Below, in pieces: positions 5,838 to 7,184 of a stretch of DNA of 7,184 bases. The notes below the pieces were generated by a model. The model was given only the letters and a program-made list of their open reading frames with translations. It was not told the origin of the DNA and did no database searches. Made by a program: the position numbers and the translations under genes. Each line of letters opens with the position of its first letter. Position 1 is the stretch's first letter. This stretch comes from Thermoplasmata archaeon (GTDB lineage Archaea > Thermoplasmatota > Thermoplasmata > Thermoplasmatales > Thermoplasmataceae): contig JAKAYH010000112.1 in NCBI GenBank assembly GCA_021826835.1, positions 1-7,184 of the forward strand, written 5' to 3'.

Positions 5838-6596
5838 ATGAAACTGAACGGGAAGAGAGTATTGATTACTGGAGGTACATCCGGTATAGGTAAAGCAACA
5901 GTATTACTGATGGCTCAAGAAGGTGCAAGAATTGCATTTACTGGTAGGGATCAAGAAAGGGGTCTAGAAATTGAAGATATAGCAGGTGAAAATGTGAGAT
6001 TCGTAAGGGCAGACTCCTCTAAGTTAATGGATATCAAAATATCCGTGACAACCGCCTTTAATTTTTTGCATGGTTTCGATGTTTTGGTAAACAATGCTGG
6101 TATTCACGCTAGAAGAAAAATAATAGAGGAATTAGAAGATGAGGACTTGGAAAAACTTATTAATGTAAATATATGGTCACAGGTTAGCTATATGAGAGAG
6201 ATTCTTCCGCATCTAAGAGAACAAAATCATGGATCTATAGTAAATGTAAATTCCTTAAATTCAATCCGCGGGGTATACAAGAGACCAGATTATACGCTTA
6301 CTAAAGGAGCGATCCTCTCCCTGACTAGACAAGTAGCTCTTGATTATGCCTCCTTTAATATTCGCGTCAACGCTATTGCATTTGGACTAATAATGACGCC
6401 TTTTGCTATATCTGATGCTTCGGAAATTTCATCCGATGAACTCATCTCAAGAACAAAAAGAATACCCCTCGGGAGAGCTGGTACCCCTGAAGAAGCTGCT
6501 AGATCTATACTCTTTCTTAGTTCAGATGATTCTACTTTCATAACTGGTACAGTTTTGGTTGTGGATGGGGGTGTTTCAGCTTCTTCTTACGTTTGA
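5838..6596 (+). CDS. Short-chain dehydrogenase/reductase (classical SDR), candidate sugar or polyol dehydrogenase
   Basis: This 252-residue protein is a full-length classical SDR. The cofactor motif is TGGTSGIG (11-18). TGR (35-37), with R37 after the second strand, suggests NADP(H). D59 is the usual adenine contact, and NNAG is at 85-88. The catalytic tetrad is complete: N111, S139, Y152 and K156 (YTLTK). The C-terminus has the usual FITGTVLVVDGG (234-245). Such enzymes oxidise aldoses, polyols or secondary alcohols, or reduce 3-oxo substrates, in the cytoplasm. It lies 24 bases after the transporter with its own ribosome site, so the two form an operon. Beside a lactonase-like hydrolase and a sugar-acid dehydratase, a sugar 1-dehydrogenase making a lactone is plausible; a 3-oxoacyl reductase role cannot be excluded. 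An insertion sequence begins five bases after the stop, but the protein end looks intact. Confidence 0.92.
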   Translation: MKLNGKRVLITGGTSGIGKATVLLMAQEGARIAFTGRDQERGLEIEDIAGENVRFVRADSSKLMDIKISVTTAFNFLHGFDVLVNNAGIHARRKIIEELEDEDLEKLINVNIWSQVSYMREILPHLREQNHGSIVNVNSLNSIRGVYKRPDYTLTKGAILSLTRQVALDYASFNIRVNAIAFGLIMTPFAISDASEISSDELISRTKRIPLGRAGTPEEAARSILFLSSDDSTFITGTVLVVDGGVSASSYV

Positions 6597-6601
6597 GGAT
6601 C

Positions 6602-6616
6602 GAGACTGTGTGAAAA
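6602..6616 (+). repeat. Candidate left terminal repeat of the insertion sequence
   Basis: GAGACTGTGTGAAAA resembles the GACTGTGT-type ends I recall from several insertion-sequence families, and it starts where coding sequence of the host operon stops. The complementary right end is not in the window, so the exact boundary is inferred. Confidence 0.4.
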
Positions 6617-6635
6617 TTATTAAACCCTGCATTTC

Positions 6636-6673
6636 ACGGCTTTCAGAAGCGATAGGTTTATTCATGAAGCCGT
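6636..6673. repeat. Inverted repeat between the IS end and its transposase start
   Basis: ACGGCTT (6636-6642) and AAGCCGT (6667-6673) are perfect 7-bp complements with a 24-base spacer; one extra base on the left allows the pairing to extend to TCA/TGA. The right arm ends ten bases before the transposase ATG. In transcripts reading in from the SDR operon, the fold could hide the transposase start, a known way for insertion sequences to limit expression from outside promoters. That role is inference. Confidence 0.4.
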
Positions 6674-6683
6674 ATTATACTAT

Positions 6684-7184
6684 ATGATGAGTGGATCATA
6701 CATCTCAGGAACAGGCAGAAGACAGCTCTTATTACTTCCGGACATGATTGAAAACTACATTGAAGAGGATAATCCAGCCAGATTCATGGACTCCTTTGTT
6801 GACAGTATGGATCTGGGGAAATTTGGATTCAAATTCTTAACACTGAAAGATGGTGCAGGAAGGCCATCTTATGATCCAAAGGATATCCTAAAACCATATC
6901 TCTGGGGATATTTCAACGGCATAAGATCGTCAAGGAAGCTGGAGAAGGAATGCCACATGAACATGGAGGTCATGTGGTTGCTGTGCAGATTGACACCGGA
7001 CTTCAAGACAATAGCAGACTTCAGGAAGGACAACATCGACTGCATGAAAAAGGTATTCATGGCATTCAACAGGATGTGTATGGAACAGGATCTTTTCGGA
7101 AGAAAGACTGTCGCGATAGACGGAACGAAGGTGAAGGCATGGAACGCCAGGGATAAGACCTATACAAAGGACTACGTGGATAAA
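6684..7184 (+). CDS. IS1182-family transposase, N-terminal part, truncated by the window end
   Basis: The frame is open for 167 codons to the last base of the window with no stop, so this is the N-terminal third or so of a protein that in this family is usually about 450-550 residues. The first 135 residues look like the transposase N-terminal (DUF772-type) domain: LLLLPDMIENYIEEDNPARF near 15-34, then GRPSYDPKDILKPYLWGYFNGIRSSRKLEKEC near 59-90, then the RLTPDFKTIADFRKDN segment near 102-117. The catalytic domain begins with VAIDGTKVKAW (143-153), whose D146 should be the first acidic residue of the DDE triad; the others lie beyond the window. TTTATT at 6657-6662 is about 25 bp upstream of the first ATG, which would fit a leaderless transcript. 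ATG at 6684 or 6687 are both possible starts. Whether the copy is intact cannot be judged. Confidence 0.9.
   Translation, partial: MMSGSYISGTGRRQLLLLPDMIENYIEEDNPARFMDSFVDSMDLGKFGFKFLTLKDGAGRPSYDPKDILKPYLWGYFNGIRSSRKLEKECHMNMEVMWLLCRLTPDFKTIADFRKDNIDCMKKVFMAFNRMCMEQDLFGRKTVAIDGTKVKAWNARDKTYTKDYVDK

Larger units (their letters stand above)
6602..7184 (+). mobile_element. IS1182-like insertion sequence, left part only
   Basis: The element is defined by its transposase gene and a plausible left end just beyond the SDR stop. Its coding sequence uses more G/C-ending codons (CTG, AAG, ATC, TTC, GAC) than the AT-rich neighbours, which supports a separate origin. GATC at 6598-6601 directly before the proposed end could be a short palindromic target, of the kind some members of this family use. 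The right end lies outside the window, so neither the terminal repeat nor a target duplication can be confirmed. Confidence 0.7.

Noticed and set aside
6950..7156. Plus-strand frame of 68 codons within the transposase region, and the minus frame at 6869-7069
   Set aside because: They overlap the uninterrupted transposase frame, which has recognisable domains, so they are shadows.
1..7184. CRISPR array or other regularly spaced direct repeats
   Set aside because: No repeated units of 20-40 bases with regular spacers were seen on reading the sequence.

Overview
The window looks like a piece of a Thermoplasmatales-type archaeal genome (Ferroplasma / Thermoplasma / Cuniculiplasma-like). The reasons are AT-rich coding with heavy ATA/AGA use, archaeal TATA-like boxes about 25 bp upstream of starts, a tRNA without encoded CCA, and a metabolic gene set typical of heterotrophic acidophilic archaea. 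The lineage is an inference from style, not from a database match.

Layout. Positions 40-112 hold a complete tRNA-Val(CAC) with its own TATA box. Positions 113-596 contain no gene I can defend. They do hold a dense run of inverted repeats (390-465, 512-540) and short coding-looking stretches on both strands that may be decayed mobile-element sequence. A LysR-family regulator follows (597-1547, +). It converges on a tight minus-strand operon, read right to left: a 3-hydroxyisobutyrate-dehydrogenase-family oxidoreductase (3510-4376), a mandelate-racemase-subgroup enolase-superfamily enzyme (2336-3508) and an AHL-lactonase-like metallo-beta-lactamase-fold hydrolase (1582-2334). Each of the two junctions leaves a single base between stop and start. 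From a shared 81-bp promoter region (4377-4457, carrying a GAGTACTC palindrome) a plus-strand operon diverges: an MFS transporter (4458-5813) and a short-chain dehydrogenase (5838-6596). Five bases after its stop an IS1182-like insertion sequence begins, and its transposase (6684 onward) runs off the window.

How the genes may work together. The set resembles a catabolic module for a sugar, sugar acid or related hydroxy acid. The MFS protein would import the substrate, the SDR would oxidise a sugar or alcohol, the MBL-fold hydrolase would open the resulting lactone, the enolase-superfamily enzyme would dehydrate (or epimerise) the acid, and the HIBADH-like enzyme would carry out an NAD(P)-linked step on a hydroxy acid or semialdehyde. 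LysR is the likely effector sensor. No aldolase or kinase is in view, so the pathway is incomplete here and the substrate cannot be named. The most notable sequence details are an Asn at the place where the dehydratase family normally has the Asp of its His-Asp dyad, an unusual substrate loop in the HIBADH-like enzyme, and the possible structured RNA beside the tRNA.
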